DNA of 64,000 nucleotides from an uncultured Bacilli bacterium (GTDB lineage: Bacteria; Bacillota_I; Bacilli_A; RF39; UBA660): positions 196,665 to 260,664 of the forward strand of contig CAKOOJ010000002.1 of NCBI GenBank assembly GCA_934098385.1, in the 5' to 3' direction. Under the pieces are notes generated by a model. It had not been told where the DNA came from. It did no database searches and saw only the letters and a program-made list of their open reading frames with translations. The position numbers were made by a program, and so were the translations under genes. How positions within the stretch are numbered: position 1 is the stretch's first letter; every line of letters starts with the position of its first letter. This document shows, one piece after another, positions 25,233 to 33,444 of this stretch.

Positions 25233-25266
25233 CTTGAAAAAATTGTGAAATTTTGGAGAAAAACGC

Positions 25267-25293
25267 TTGTATTCTGTTATTTTATGCTATAAT
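25267..25293 (+). promoter_or_regulatory. Extended -10 promoter
   Basis: TTGTAT (25267-25272) lies 15 bases before TATAAT (25288-25293), with TGC immediately upstream of the -10. RBS GAGGAGG precedes the ATG at 25311. Confidence 0.55.
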
Positions 25294-25310
25294 TATCTTG
25301 AGGAGGTTAG

Positions 25311-26792
25311 ATGATGAAAAAGTTTTTTGAAAAACACGATTTAGTTAAAATAGCTTTATGTATGATAATCTTTACTTTATTATTAACATGGATTATTCCG
25401 CAAGGTTATTTTAATGCTGGTGAGTTAACTAAAGGTGAAATTACAAGAATAGGTTTATTTGATTTTGTGACTTATGGACTTTTAGGAATGTATTACTTTA
25501 CAGTACTTGTTACTTTCTTATTTGTTACTGGTGCATTTTATCAATTCTTATCTAAACTTGGAGCTTATCAAAAGTTAACTGACAAGATTAGTAAAAGATG
25601 GAAAGGAAAAGAAATATTATTCTCTTTAATAGTTAGTTTCTTATTTGCTGCACTTGCAAGTATGTTAAATGAATATTTAGTATTAGTTGCATTTATGCCA
25701 TTTGTAATTACTATTTGTTCTAAATTAAATATGAATAAGATTAGTTCATTTGTTATGACATTTGGTGCTATGTTAGTAGGTATATTAGGTTCTACTATAA
25801 GTGCTAAAGTTATGGGAATGAATGTTCAATATTTGAGCCAAAGTTATACTACTCATTTATTAGAAAAAATAATATTATTTGTTTTAGCTTTTGCTATTTA
25901 TAGTTTATTTAACGTTAGATATTTATTAAATGTTAAGAAAAATAATAAAGTATCTAGTAAAAAAGAAACTAGGAAAGATAGTAAGAAAAAGAATACTAAG
26001 TCAGAAACTAAAAAAGAAGAAGTAGTAGAAGTAAAAGCTGAAACTGATTTATTTGCTAATAAAGTAAAAAATAGTGAAAAAGCAAATACTATTCCTTTAA
26101 TTATAGTTGGTGTTTTAGCTATAATAACAGTTATTCTTGCTTACTTACCATGGACTAGTGTATTTAAAGTTGAATGGTTTACTAAAGCAACTGAATGGGT
26201 TACTGGTGCTAAAGTATTTGGACATACTATTTTTGGATATTTACTTGGTAATGTAAATGAATTTGGTTCTTGGGATATATTTGGTGTTCAAGTAGTTATG
26301 GTATTAGCTATAATAATTCTTCAAATTTGTTATAAAGTAAGTATTAATGATACTATTGAATCTTTTGCTGAAGGATTTAAGAAAGTTAGCAAATTAGTTG
26401 TTGTTTTATTACTTGCTTATGTAATACTTGAATTTGCTGTAATGTATCCAGTTATTCCAACAGTAATTGGTAAGATATTAGGTTCTAAATTTAATGTATT
26501 TACTACTACAATATCTGGTTTAATTACAGGATTATTTACTAGTGAATATCAATATACAGTTAATTTAGTATATTCATTCTTTACTACTAAATATGCAAGT
26601 GATTTAAGTGTTGTTTCAATGATTTTACAATCTACATATGGATTAGCTTCATTTGTAGCTCCATCTAGTGCTATGTTATTAGTTGGTTTAAGTTATTTAG
26701 ATATTCCATATAAAGATTGGATGAAATATATTTGGAAGTTCTTAGTAGCTATGTTAGTAGTTATTATAGTAATGGCTTTCATTATAAAATAG
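25311..26792 (+). CDS. YfcC/DcuC-like multi-pass carrier with charged central loop
   Basis: 493 residues with about 11-12 membrane helices in two halves. The halves are split by a highly charged cytoplasmic loop (about 215-258: repeated Lys/Glu, KKETRKDSKKK...). The second half contains VAPSSAMLLVGLSYLDIPYKDWMKYIWK, a re-entrant 'SPTSG...PY..WLKW' type segment of the YfcC/DcuC branch of the ion-transporter superfamily. These carry C4-dicarboxylates, peptides or amino acids; the substrate here is unknown. The charged loop is unusually long and low in complexity. Confidence 0.65.
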   Translation: MMKKFFEKHDLVKIALCMIIFTLLLTWIIPQGYFNAGELTKGEITRIGLFDFVTYGLLGMYYFTVLVTFLFVTGAFYQFLSKLGAYQKLTDKISKRWKGKEILFSLIVSFLFAALASMLNEYLVLVAFMPFVITICSKLNMNKISSFVMTFGAMLVGILGSTISAKVMGMNVQYLSQSYTTHLLEKIILFVLAFAIYSLFNVRYLLNVKKNNKVSSKKETRKDSKKKNTKSETKKEEVVEVKAETDLFANKVKNSEKANTIPLIIVGVLAIITVILAYLPWTSVFKVEWFTKATEWVTGAKVFGHTIFGYLLGNVNEFGSWDIFGVQVVMVLAIIILQICYKVSINDTIESFAEGFKKVSKLVVVLLLAYVILEFAVMYPVIPTVIGKILGSKFNVFTTTISGLITGLFTSEYQYTVNLVYSFFTTKYASDLSVVSMILQSTYGLASFVAPSSAMLLVGLSYLDIPYKDWMKYIWKFLVAMLVVIIVMAFIIK

Positions 26793-26798
26793 TATTTA

Positions 26799-26826
26799 AA
26801 GTATCAATTTAATTTGGTACTTTTTT
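26799..26826 (+). terminator. Rho-independent terminator
   Basis: Nine-pair stem AAGTATCAA/TTGGTACTT (one G-U) and T-run, 7 bases after the carrier stop. Confidence 0.75.
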
Positions 26827-26827
26827 C

Positions 26828-26856
26828 TTGTATAAATTAAGGCGTAATAATATAAT
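26828..26856 (+). promoter_or_regulatory. Promoter of the DUF975 gene
   Basis: -35 TTGTAT (26828-26833), 17-base spacer, -10 TATAAT (26851-26856). RBS GGAAGGAG lies upstream of the ATG at 26880. Confidence 0.6.
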
Positions 26857-26879
26857 TATATTAGGAAGGAGTATAACGA

Positions 26880-27494
26880 ATGGATAGAGTTAAAATTAAG
26901 GAAAGAGCAAAGGAAACTATTAAAGGTAGAATATGGACTTTTATAGCACCTAGTTTATTAGTTAGTTTAATTGCTGGACTAATAGGAGGAATAATTGGAT
27001 TTGCTTTTGGTGAAGATAGTTCGGTTGGTGAGATATTAAACGTTATTTTAGAAGTTGCGATGCTACCTATTACTGTTGGTTTATTATCTTATTATATGAA
27101 ATTAGTAAGAGGTAAAAGTGTAGAAATGGCTGAAATAACTAAATGGTATAATTTATTTGGTGGTATATTTGTTATGTTTTTATTAATTGGTATATTTACT
27201 ACTTTATGGACATTATTATTTATTATACCTGGTATAATAACTGCTATTTCATATAAAATGGCACCATATATCTTTATTGATGGAGAACATGATGGAGCTA
27301 GTTGTATAAAGAAAAGTAAAGAATTGATGAATGGATATAAAGCAGATTATTTTGTATTCCAATTAAGCTTCATTGGTTGGATTATATTGGGTGTGTTTAC
27401 ATTAGGAATATTATACTTTTGGTTAATTCCATATATGACTGCTGCTGATATAATTTATTATGATGAACTAAAGAAAGTTAAGAAAATTAAATAA
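26880..27494 (+). CDS. DUF975-family membrane protein
   Basis: 204 residues. A basic N-terminal amphipathic start (MDRVKIKERAKETIKGR) is followed by about five to six membrane helices. The DUF975 hallmark is present: ISYKMAPYIF..., then GASCIKKSKELMNGYKADYFVFQLSFIGW. Members are common in Bacillota, often expressed with cell envelope genes; the function is unknown. Monocistronic: it has its own promoter, and a terminator lies directly at its stop. Confidence 0.85.
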   Translation: MDRVKIKERAKETIKGRIWTFIAPSLLVSLIAGLIGGIIGFAFGEDSSVGEILNVILEVAMLPITVGLLSYYMKLVRGKSVEMAEITKWYNLFGGIFVMFLLIGIFTTLWTLLFIIPGIITAISYKMAPYIFIDGEHDGASCIKKSKELMNGYKADYFVFQLSFIGWIILGVFTLGILYFWLIPYMTAADIIYYDELKKVKKIK

Positions 27495-27521
27495 GTGTTG
27501 ATAAAATTCAATACTTTTTTT
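27493..27521 (+). terminator. Rho-independent terminator
   Basis: Seven-pair stem GTGTTGA/TCAATAC extended by AA/TT, loop TAAAAT, seven T. Confidence 0.75.
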
Positions 27522-27533
27522 ATTATAATATAC

Positions 27534-27562
27534 TTGTTTTGGATAAATAATTGTGCTAAAAT
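27534..27562 (+). promoter_or_regulatory. Promoter of the T-box pheST operon
   Basis: -35 TTGTTT (27534-27539), 17-base spacer, -10 TAAAAT (27557-27562) with upstream TGC. The leader RNA would begin near 27570. Confidence 0.55.
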
Positions 27563-27599
27563 AACACGTGTAATACATTGATTATGTCTTAGTATTTTA

Positions 27600-27790
27600 T
27601 ATAAGTTCATTTAAGAGAGTAATTGTTATTAGCTGAGAGCAATTATATTGATAATATAAAAGAAATTTCAACATAGGAGTGTTAATCGTTAATTCACGTT
27701 AAGAATATGAGTGCTAGTTTTACTAGAACAAAGGTGGTACCGCGGAATTTAAACAGTGTTTCGTCCTTTATGGATGGAGTACTGTTTTTT
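27600..27790 (+). promoter_or_regulatory. T-box riboswitch (tRNA-Phe) with terminator/antiterminator
   Basis: Leader of pheST. It contains the AGAGAGTAATTG start of stem I and AGCTGAGAG, a specifier loop with Phe codon TTC at 27667-27669 (context GAAATTTCAAC), and the T-box core AAAGGTGGTACCGCGG at 27730-27745, whose GGTG bulge pairs with the uncharged tRNA end. A 14-pair terminator stem (27753-27784, loop TTTAT) is followed by six T (27785-27790). When uncharged tRNA-Phe binds, the antiterminator forms and pheST is expressed. Confidence 0.95.
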
Positions 27791-27815
27791 AATATATGAA
27801 AGAGAGGAAGATATT

Positions 27816-28865
27816 ATGTATAATGATAAGTTAGAAGAATTATTAAAAGAAGTTAAAGGTTTAACTAAAGTTGATAATAGAAAAGAATTAGATGAATTAA
27901 AGAATACTTATATGGGTAAGAGTGGTAAGATTACTTTAATACAACAATTAATAAAAGAGATACCTAATGAAGAGAAGAAAGAATTTGGTATAAAAGTTAA
28001 TGAGATTAGAAATACATTTAATGATTTTTATAATGAATTATTAGATACTATTACTACTAAAGAAATTAATTTAAAATTGGAAAGTGAAAGAATAGATGTT
28101 ACTTTACCTAGTGAAAAGATTAAAAGAGGTAGTAAACATCCAATGACTAGAATTCAAGAAGAGTTTGAAGATATATTTACATCTATGGGATATACAGTTT
28201 ATGATGGACCTGAAGTTGAAAGTGATGAAAATTGTTTTCAAAAATTAAATTTACCAAAAGGGCATCCTGCACGTGATGCTCAAGATACTTTTTATTTAAA
28301 GGATGAATATGAAAGATTTTTAATAAGAAGTCAAACATCTACAGCACAAGTTAGAGCAATGGAAGCTAATAAAGAAAAAGGACCTTTAAGAATTGTTTGC
28401 CCTGGAAAAGTATATAGAAGAGATGAAGATGCTACACATAGTCATCAATTTATGCAAATAGAAGGTTTAGTTATTGATAAAAATGTTTCTATGGCTGATT
28501 TAAAGGGAACTCTTGAATTATTTTGTAAAAAGATATTAGGAGAAAAAACTAAAGTTAGATTTAGACCTAGTTTCTTTCCATTTACTGAACCTAGTGTTGA
28601 AGTAGATGTGTCTTGTTTTAAATGTGGTGGTAAAGGATGCAATTTATGTAAACAAACTGGATGGATTGAAGTATTGGGTGCTGGAATGGTACATCCTAAT
28701 GTTTTAGAAATGTGTGGATATGATAGTAAAGTTTATCAAGGATTTGCATTTGGTACTGGATTAGATAGATTTGCAATGTTTAAATATGGAATTCCTGATA
28801 TTAGAACTATTTATGGAAATGATATAAGATTTTTAAATCAATTTGATAGAAAGGATGAAGACTAA
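27816..28865 (+). CDS. pheS: Phenylalanyl-tRNA synthetase alpha subunit
   Basis: 349 residues. An N-terminal coiled-coil arm (about 1-85) is followed by the class II core: motif 1 (HPMTRIQEEFEDIFTSMGY), motif 2 (VYRRDEDATHSHQFMQIEG) and motif 3 (GFAFGTGLDRFAMFKYGI). A CxxCxGxGC...C cluster (CFKCGGKGCNLC) marks the bacterial alpha subunit insert. I chose the ATG at 27816 behind GAGGAAG; the frame stays open upstream through the terminator, but no earlier start has an RBS. It forms an alpha2-beta2 enzyme with PheT. Confidence 0.96.
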   Translation: MYNDKLEELLKEVKGLTKVDNRKELDELKNTYMGKSGKITLIQQLIKEIPNEEKKEFGIKVNEIRNTFNDFYNELLDTITTKEINLKLESERIDVTLPSEKIKRGSKHPMTRIQEEFEDIFTSMGYTVYDGPEVESDENCFQKLNLPKGHPARDAQDTFYLKDEYERFLIRSQTSTAQVRAMEANKEKGPLRIVCPGKVYRRDEDATHSHQFMQIEGLVIDKNVSMADLKGTLELFCKKILGEKTKVRFRPSFFPFTEPSVEVDVSCFKCGGKGCNLCKQTGWIEVLGAGMVHPNVLEMCGYDSKVYQGFAFGTGLDRFAMFKYGIPDIRTIYGNDIRFLNQFDRKDED

Positions 28866-31237
28866 TGTTGTTAAGTAGAAAATTTGTAAGTGATTATATA
28901 GATTTACCACATGATTTAGATATTAAACAAATTGCTGAAGATATGACTGGTGTTGGTAATGAATATGATAGTGCTGGAAGAGTAATCACTGCTACTAATT
29001 TAGTAGTTGGTGAAGTATTATCTTGTGATGCACATCCTGATAGTGATCATTTACATGTTTGTAAGGTTAATGATGGAGATGAAATATTAAATATTGTATG
29101 TGGTGCTCCAAACGTACGTAAAGGCATAAAAGTTATAGTTGCTCTACCTGGTGCAAAATTACCTGGTGGCGAAATAAAACGTGGTGTAATTCGTGGTGTA
29201 GAAAGTAATGGTATGTTATGCTCTATTCAAGAATTAGGATTAGATAGTAAGTTCTTAAGTGATAAAGATAAAAATGGAATACATGAACTTCCTGTTGATG
29301 CAAAAGTTGGTAGTGATCCAATAAAATTATTAGGTTTAGATGATGAAGTAATTGATTTTGAACTTACTAGCAACAGAGGAGACTTGTTAAGTATACTAGG
29401 TATGGCTTATGAATTAGGTGCTATTTATAAGAAACAAGTAAAAGATATTGATTTAAAATATAATGAAATAGATGAATCTGTTAAAAATGAATTTGATGTA
29501 GAAGTTAAAACTGGTGATTGTACTTTGTTTTTAGCAAAGAAAGTTAAAAATGTTAAGATATGTGAAAGTCCTGATTTTATAAAAAACAGATTAATTGCTA
29601 GTGGAATTAGACCAATAAATAATGTAGTAGATATTTCTAATTATGTTATGTTAGAAACAGGACAACCATTACATTTCTATGATGCAGATAGATTAGGGAA
29701 TAAAATAATTGTTAGAAATGCAAGTGATGGAGAAAATTTAACTACTTTAGATAATACATTAAGAACTTTAACTAGTGATGATATTGTTATTGCTAATGAA
29801 AAAGAAGCAGTTGGACTTGCTGGTGTGATGGGTGGATTATCTACTGAAGTAGAAGAATATACTAAAAATATTATAATTGAATCTGCTATATTTGATAGTG
29901 TTAAGATACGTAAAACTTCTAAGAAAATATTAAGAAGTGAAGCAAGTAATAGATTTGAAAAAGGAATAGATCCTAAACGTACTTATATGGCTATTGATAG
30001 AGCATGTCATTTATTAGAAAAATATGCTGATGCTAATATTTTATCTGATACTATTATTTATGATACTACTGATAAAGAAGATAAAGTTATTAATATAACT
30101 AAAGAAAAGATATGTAGAGTTTTGGGAATTGATATTAGTGAAGAAGATATAATTTGTATTTTTAAATCTTTAGGATTTGGTGTTAATAAAAAAGATGATG
30201 TTTTAGAAGTAGTTGTTTCAACTCGTAGATTAGATATAAAAATCGAAGAAGATTTAATAGAAGAAGTTGGTAGAATATATGGTATGGATAAGATTGTTGG
30301 TAAATTACCTGTATTTGAATCTAAATTAGGCTATTATGATAAGACTAAAAGAGCATTAAAAAATAAATTAGTAGATTTAGGTTTAAATGAAACATTATCT
30401 TATTCTTTGATACCATTAAGTGAAGTAAAAAAATATACGGTTGATGAATTTATTCCTATAAGTTTAGCTGATCCTATGAGTGAAGATAGAAATACTTTAA
30501 GATATAGTTTACTTTATTCTTTAAAACAAATATATGATTATAATAGTGCTAGAAATAATAATGATATTTCTATATTTGAGATAGGTAAATCATTTTATAA
30601 AGAAAATGGAATTTATAAAGAAAATAATAATTTAGCAATATTGATGTCTGGTAATTATTATGATGGATTAAATAAAAAGAATGTTAATTTCTATATATTA
30701 AAAGGTATAGTTGAAGAATGTTTAGATTTCTTAGGATTTAATGGTAGATATAGTTTAGATATAAAGGGTGAATTACCTAAAGAATTACATCCTGGTGTTA
30801 GTGCTAATATAATCGTTCAAGGAATGAAGATTGGTATTATTGGTAAATTACATCCTAGTGTTAGTAAAAAAGATATATTTGTTTTTGAAATAAATTTAGA
30901 TAAATTATTAAGTTTGCATCCTACTAGAATGACTTATAAAGATATTCCTAAATTTCCATCAATAGAAAAAGATTTAGCATTCGTTGTTGATAAAAATATT
31001 ACTAGTTTAGAAATAGAGAAAGTCATTAAGAAAACTGGTGGTAAGTTATTAACTAATATAAATGTATTTGATGTTTATGTTGGAGATAAAGTTGGTAGTG
31101 ATAAAAAGAGTATTGCTTATAATTTAACTTTTAGAGATAATAATCGTACTTTAACTGAAGATGAAGTTATGATAATATTTAATAATATTATAAGAGATGT
31201 AGAAAACAAATTAAATGCTAGTGTTAGGGATAAATAA
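28865..31237 (+). CDS. pheT: Phenylalanyl-tRNA synthetase beta subunit
   Basis: 790 residues. An N-terminal EMAP/tRNA-binding OB domain (about 40-150: VVGEVLSCDAHPDSDHLHVCKVN) is followed by B3/B4 editing domains, B5 domains, a catalytic-like core and a C-terminal FDX-ACB anticodon-binding domain (KFPSIEKDLAFVVDKNI..., last 90 residues). Length matches the family. The start overlaps the pheS stop as TAATG. Regulated by the upstream T-box. Confidence 0.96.
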   Translation: MLLSRKFVSDYIDLPHDLDIKQIAEDMTGVGNEYDSAGRVITATNLVVGEVLSCDAHPDSDHLHVCKVNDGDEILNIVCGAPNVRKGIKVIVALPGAKLPGGEIKRGVIRGVESNGMLCSIQELGLDSKFLSDKDKNGIHELPVDAKVGSDPIKLLGLDDEVIDFELTSNRGDLLSILGMAYELGAIYKKQVKDIDLKYNEIDESVKNEFDVEVKTGDCTLFLAKKVKNVKICESPDFIKNRLIASGIRPINNVVDISNYVMLETGQPLHFYDADRLGNKIIVRNASDGENLTTLDNTLRTLTSDDIVIANEKEAVGLAGVMGGLSTEVEEYTKNIIIESAIFDSVKIRKTSKKILRSEASNRFEKGIDPKRTYMAIDRACHLLEKYADANILSDTIIYDTTDKEDKVINITKEKICRVLGIDISEEDIICIFKSLGFGVNKKDDVLEVVVSTRRLDIKIEEDLIEEVGRIYGMDKIVGKLPVFESKLGYYDKTKRALKNKLVDLGLNETLSYSLIPLSEVKKYTVDEFIPISLADPMSEDRNTLRYSLLYSLKQIYDYNSARNNNDISIFEIGKSFYKENGIYKENNNLAILMSGNYYDGLNKKNVNFYILKGIVEECLDFLGFNGRYSLDIKGELPKELHPGVSANIIVQGMKIGIIGKLHPSVSKKDIFVFEINLDKLLSLHPTRMTYKDIPKFPSIEKDLAFVVDKNITSLEIEKVIKKTGGKLLTNINVFDVYVGDKVGSDKKSIAYNLTFRDNNRTLTEDEVMIIFNNIIRDVENKLNASVRDK

Positions 31238-31243
31238 GTTTGA

Positions 31244-31270
31244 AAGTACTTTTTTAGGAAGTGCTTTTTT
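31244..31270 (+). terminator. Rho-independent terminator after pheST
   Basis: Stem AAGTACTT/AAGTGCTT (one G-U), loop TTTTAGG, six T. Confidence 0.75.
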
Positions 31271-31306
31271 CTTTACTTAATAAACGTAAAATAAAAATTA
31301 TTTTTC

Positions 31307-31335
31307 TTGTTTAAAGTTTATTGTCATTATATACT
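31307..31335 (+). promoter_or_regulatory. Promoter of the dCMP deaminase gene
   Basis: -35 TTGTTT (31307-31312), 17-base spacer, -10 TATACT (31330-31335). Confidence 0.55.
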
Positions 31336-31355
31336 TATATTGGAGATGTGTAGTT

Positions 31356-31859
31356 ATGAAAAAATTAAATAAACAAAATAAGGATTATTTAAGTTGGGAT
31401 GAATATTTTATGGGAATTGCTGTTTTATCAACTATGAGAAGTAAAGACCCTAATACTAGAGTTGGTGCTTGTATAGTTAGCAAAGACAATAGAATATTAT
31501 CAATTGGATATAATGGTGCTCCAAATGGATATAAAGATGATGTATTTCCTTGGGATAGAGAAGGTGATCCTAAAGATACTAAATATTTTTATGTATGTCA
31601 TTCTGAATTAAATGCTATACTAAATTATGGGGGTACTAGAAGTGATTTAGTTGGTTCTAAATTATATGTAACGTTATTTCCATGTAATGAATGTGCTAAA
31701 GTAGTAGTACAAAGTGGAATTAAAGAAGTAATATACTTATCTGATAAATATCATGGTACTGATGCAACTGTTGTTAGTAAAAAGATATTTGATGTTTGTG
31801 GTGTTAAATATAGAAAATTTGAAGGTGAAAGTAAAAATATAGAAATAAATTTAGATTAG
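31356..31859 (+). CDS. dCMP deaminase (ComEB-like)
   Basis: 167 residues. Zinc-dependent deaminase with H-x-E in VCHSELNAIL and the PCNECAK motif (PCxxC) supplying two Cys ligands. RVGACIVSKDNRILSIGYNG is the substrate pocket strand. dCMP deaminases make dUMP for thymidylate synthesis. An insertion between about residues 62 and 80 (DDVFPWDREGDPKDTKYFY) is typical of dCMP deaminases rather than cytidine deaminases. The zinc-ribbon gene follows 8 bases later. Confidence 0.9.
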   Translation: MKKLNKQNKDYLSWDEYFMGIAVLSTMRSKDPNTRVGACIVSKDNRILSIGYNGAPNGYKDDVFPWDREGDPKDTKYFYVCHSELNAILNYGGTRSDLVGSKLYVTLFPCNECAKVVVQSGIKEVIYLSDKYHGTDATVVSKKIFDVCGVKYRKFEGESKNIEINLD

Positions 31860-31867
31860 GTGATAAT

Positions 31868-32272
31868 ATGTATTGTTCTAAATGTGGTGTAGAAAATAAA
31901 AATAGTAATAAATATTGTTATAATTGTGGTAATAAATTAAACATAAAAAATTGTGTTACAAGTAGTGGATATAAAGAAACTAGTTTGGTATTAGGTGTAA
32001 TGTGTTTAATAAGTAGCATATTTTTAAGTATTATTGGTTTTATACCTGGTATTATTAGTTTGGTTTATGGAAATAAATATAAAAAAGAAAGTGGTAGTTA
32101 TGGTACAGGTTTTGTATTAAGTGTTATAGGTATGATAATTGGAATATTAGAATTAATTGCTATTATATTATTATTTATGTTTGTTGTTAATTTTGGATAT
32201 TATGAAGCAACAAATGATAGTACATTAGAAAATGTTAATAATGTTTATGATAATAATTTAATGGAATTATAG
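31868..32272 (+). CDS. Zinc-ribbon membrane protein (DUF4190-like)
   Basis: 134 residues. The N-terminal zinc ribbon CSKCGVENKNSNKYCYNCG (C-x2-C...C-x2-C) is followed after a linker by two long membrane hairpins, with VLGVMCLISSIFLSIIGFIPGIISLVYGNKYKK and a Gly-rich second pair, as in DUF4190 proteins. The function is unknown; such proteins are common in Bacillota. GGTGAT RBS; likely co-transcribed with the deaminase. Confidence 0.75.
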   Translation: MYCSKCGVENKNSNKYCYNCGNKLNIKNCVTSSGYKETSLVLGVMCLISSIFLSIIGFIPGIISLVYGNKYKKESGSYGTGFVLSVIGMIIGILELIAIILLFMFVVNFGYYEATNDSTLENVNNVYDNNLMEL

Positions 32273-32323
32273 ATTTTTTAAATATTATATGGTATTATAT
32301 ATTGCAGTTTGGATGTGATATAT

Positions 32324-32731
32324 GTGTTAGAGTTAAGAAAAATAGATGATCGTGAAATACATAAAATAGTTAATGTTATTTTAGATGATAATTTACTTTC
32401 AAAAACTTTTGATACTGAAAATAATATGAGAACTAGATTATTTGATAGTTGTTATGCGTGTTATATATATTTAGATAATATTAAAATAGGATTTATTAAT
32501 GTTATCGAAAGATATAATACATATGAAGTTGATATGGGGATTCTTTCTATGTATAGAGGTAAAGGGTATGCTACAAAAAGTTTAAATATTTTAAAAGAAA
32601 CTGTTTTATGTAATTGTGATAATGTAATTATTCAAACAGAAAAAAATAATATTGCTGCTAACAAAAGCATATTACATAATGATTTTAAATTAATTAAAAC
32701 TGATAAGAAGTATAATTATTATAGAATGTAA
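32324..32731 (+). CDS. GNAT-family N-acetyltransferase
   Basis: 135 residues with the GNAT core: ACYIYLDNIKIGFINVI, MGILSMYRGKGYATKSLNILK (an R-G-K-G-Y-A acetyl-CoA loop of R/QxxGxG/A type), and IQTEKNNIAANKSILHNDFKLI for motif B. The substrate is unknown. The start is uncertain: I use GTG at 32324, 5 bases after GGATGTGA; TTG at 32309 and GTG at 32315 are alternatives. Confidence 0.8.
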   Translation: MLELRKIDDREIHKIVNVILDDNLLSKTFDTENNMRTRLFDSCYACYIYLDNIKIGFINVIERYNTYEVDMGILSMYRGKGYATKSLNILKETVLCNCDNVIIQTEKNNIAANKSILHNDFKLIKTDKKYNYYRM

Positions 32732-32767
32732 TTATTCTTTTTTAAAATTTAGATAGGAGATAGATTT

Positions 32768-33385
32768 ATGCAAGAAATTATTTTATCTGTTATGGGAAAA
32801 TATGGATATGTTGGTGTTTTTTTACTTATTATGATTGAAAATGTTTTTCCTCCCATACCTAGTGAAGTAATATTGTTGTTTGGTGGTTTTATGACTACAT
32901 ATACTAAATTAAGTATATTTGGTATGATTGTCGCTAGTACGTTAGGTTCTTTATTTGGTGCTATAATTTTATATTATATTGGTAAAATTTTTAATAAAGA
33001 TAGATTAAAAAAAATAATATCTGGTAAGTTGGGTAAAATTCTTAGACTTAAAGTTAGTGATATTGATAATGCTGATAATTGGTTTGATAATAAAGGAAAT
33101 AAAACAGTATTTTTTTGTAGATTTATTCCTTTAGTACGTAGTTTAATAAGTATTCCAGCTGGTATGAGTGAGATGCCGATGTTTAAATTTTTATTATATA
33201 CATTGTTTGGTTCGTTAATATGGAATACGGTGTTAATAATTGTTGGTAGTGTAGTTGGTGAAAATTGGACTAAAATAGTTGGTATTTTGGATACTTATTC
33301 ACATATTGTTGTAATAATTTTGTTTATTATAGTTGTTGTTGGAGTTTATTTATTTTATAAAAGACGTAGTAATAAGAAGAGATAA
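32768..33385 (+). CDS. DedA-family membrane protein
   Basis: 205 residues. The DedA/SNARE-associated fold includes ENVFPPIPSEVILLFGGFM, with the conserved E-N-hydrophobic-P-P-I-P-S-E signature, then FFCRFIPLVRSLISIPAGMSEMPMFKFL. Members act as polyprenyl-phosphate or phospholipid transporters (UptA/PetA type). About five to six helices and a basic C-terminal tail. Confidence 0.92.
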   Translation: MQEIILSVMGKYGYVGVFLLIMIENVFPPIPSEVILLFGGFMTTYTKLSIFGMIVASTLGSLFGAIILYYIGKIFNKDRLKKIISGKLGKILRLKVSDIDNADNWFDNKGNKTVFFCRFIPLVRSLISIPAGMSEMPMFKFLLYTLFGSLIWNTVLIIVGSVVGENWTKIVGILDTYSHIVVIILFIIVVVGVYLFYKRRSNKKR

Positions 33386-33397
33386 TCTTCTTTTTTT
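33374..33397 (+). terminator. Rho-independent terminator
   Basis: Stem AAGAAGA/TCTTCTT with loop GATAA, which contains the dedA stop codon, then a T-run. Confidence 0.75.
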
Positions 33398-33444
33398 AAA
33401 CAAAAAAATCATTTTTACATATAATGTTATATCGGGGGTATGTT

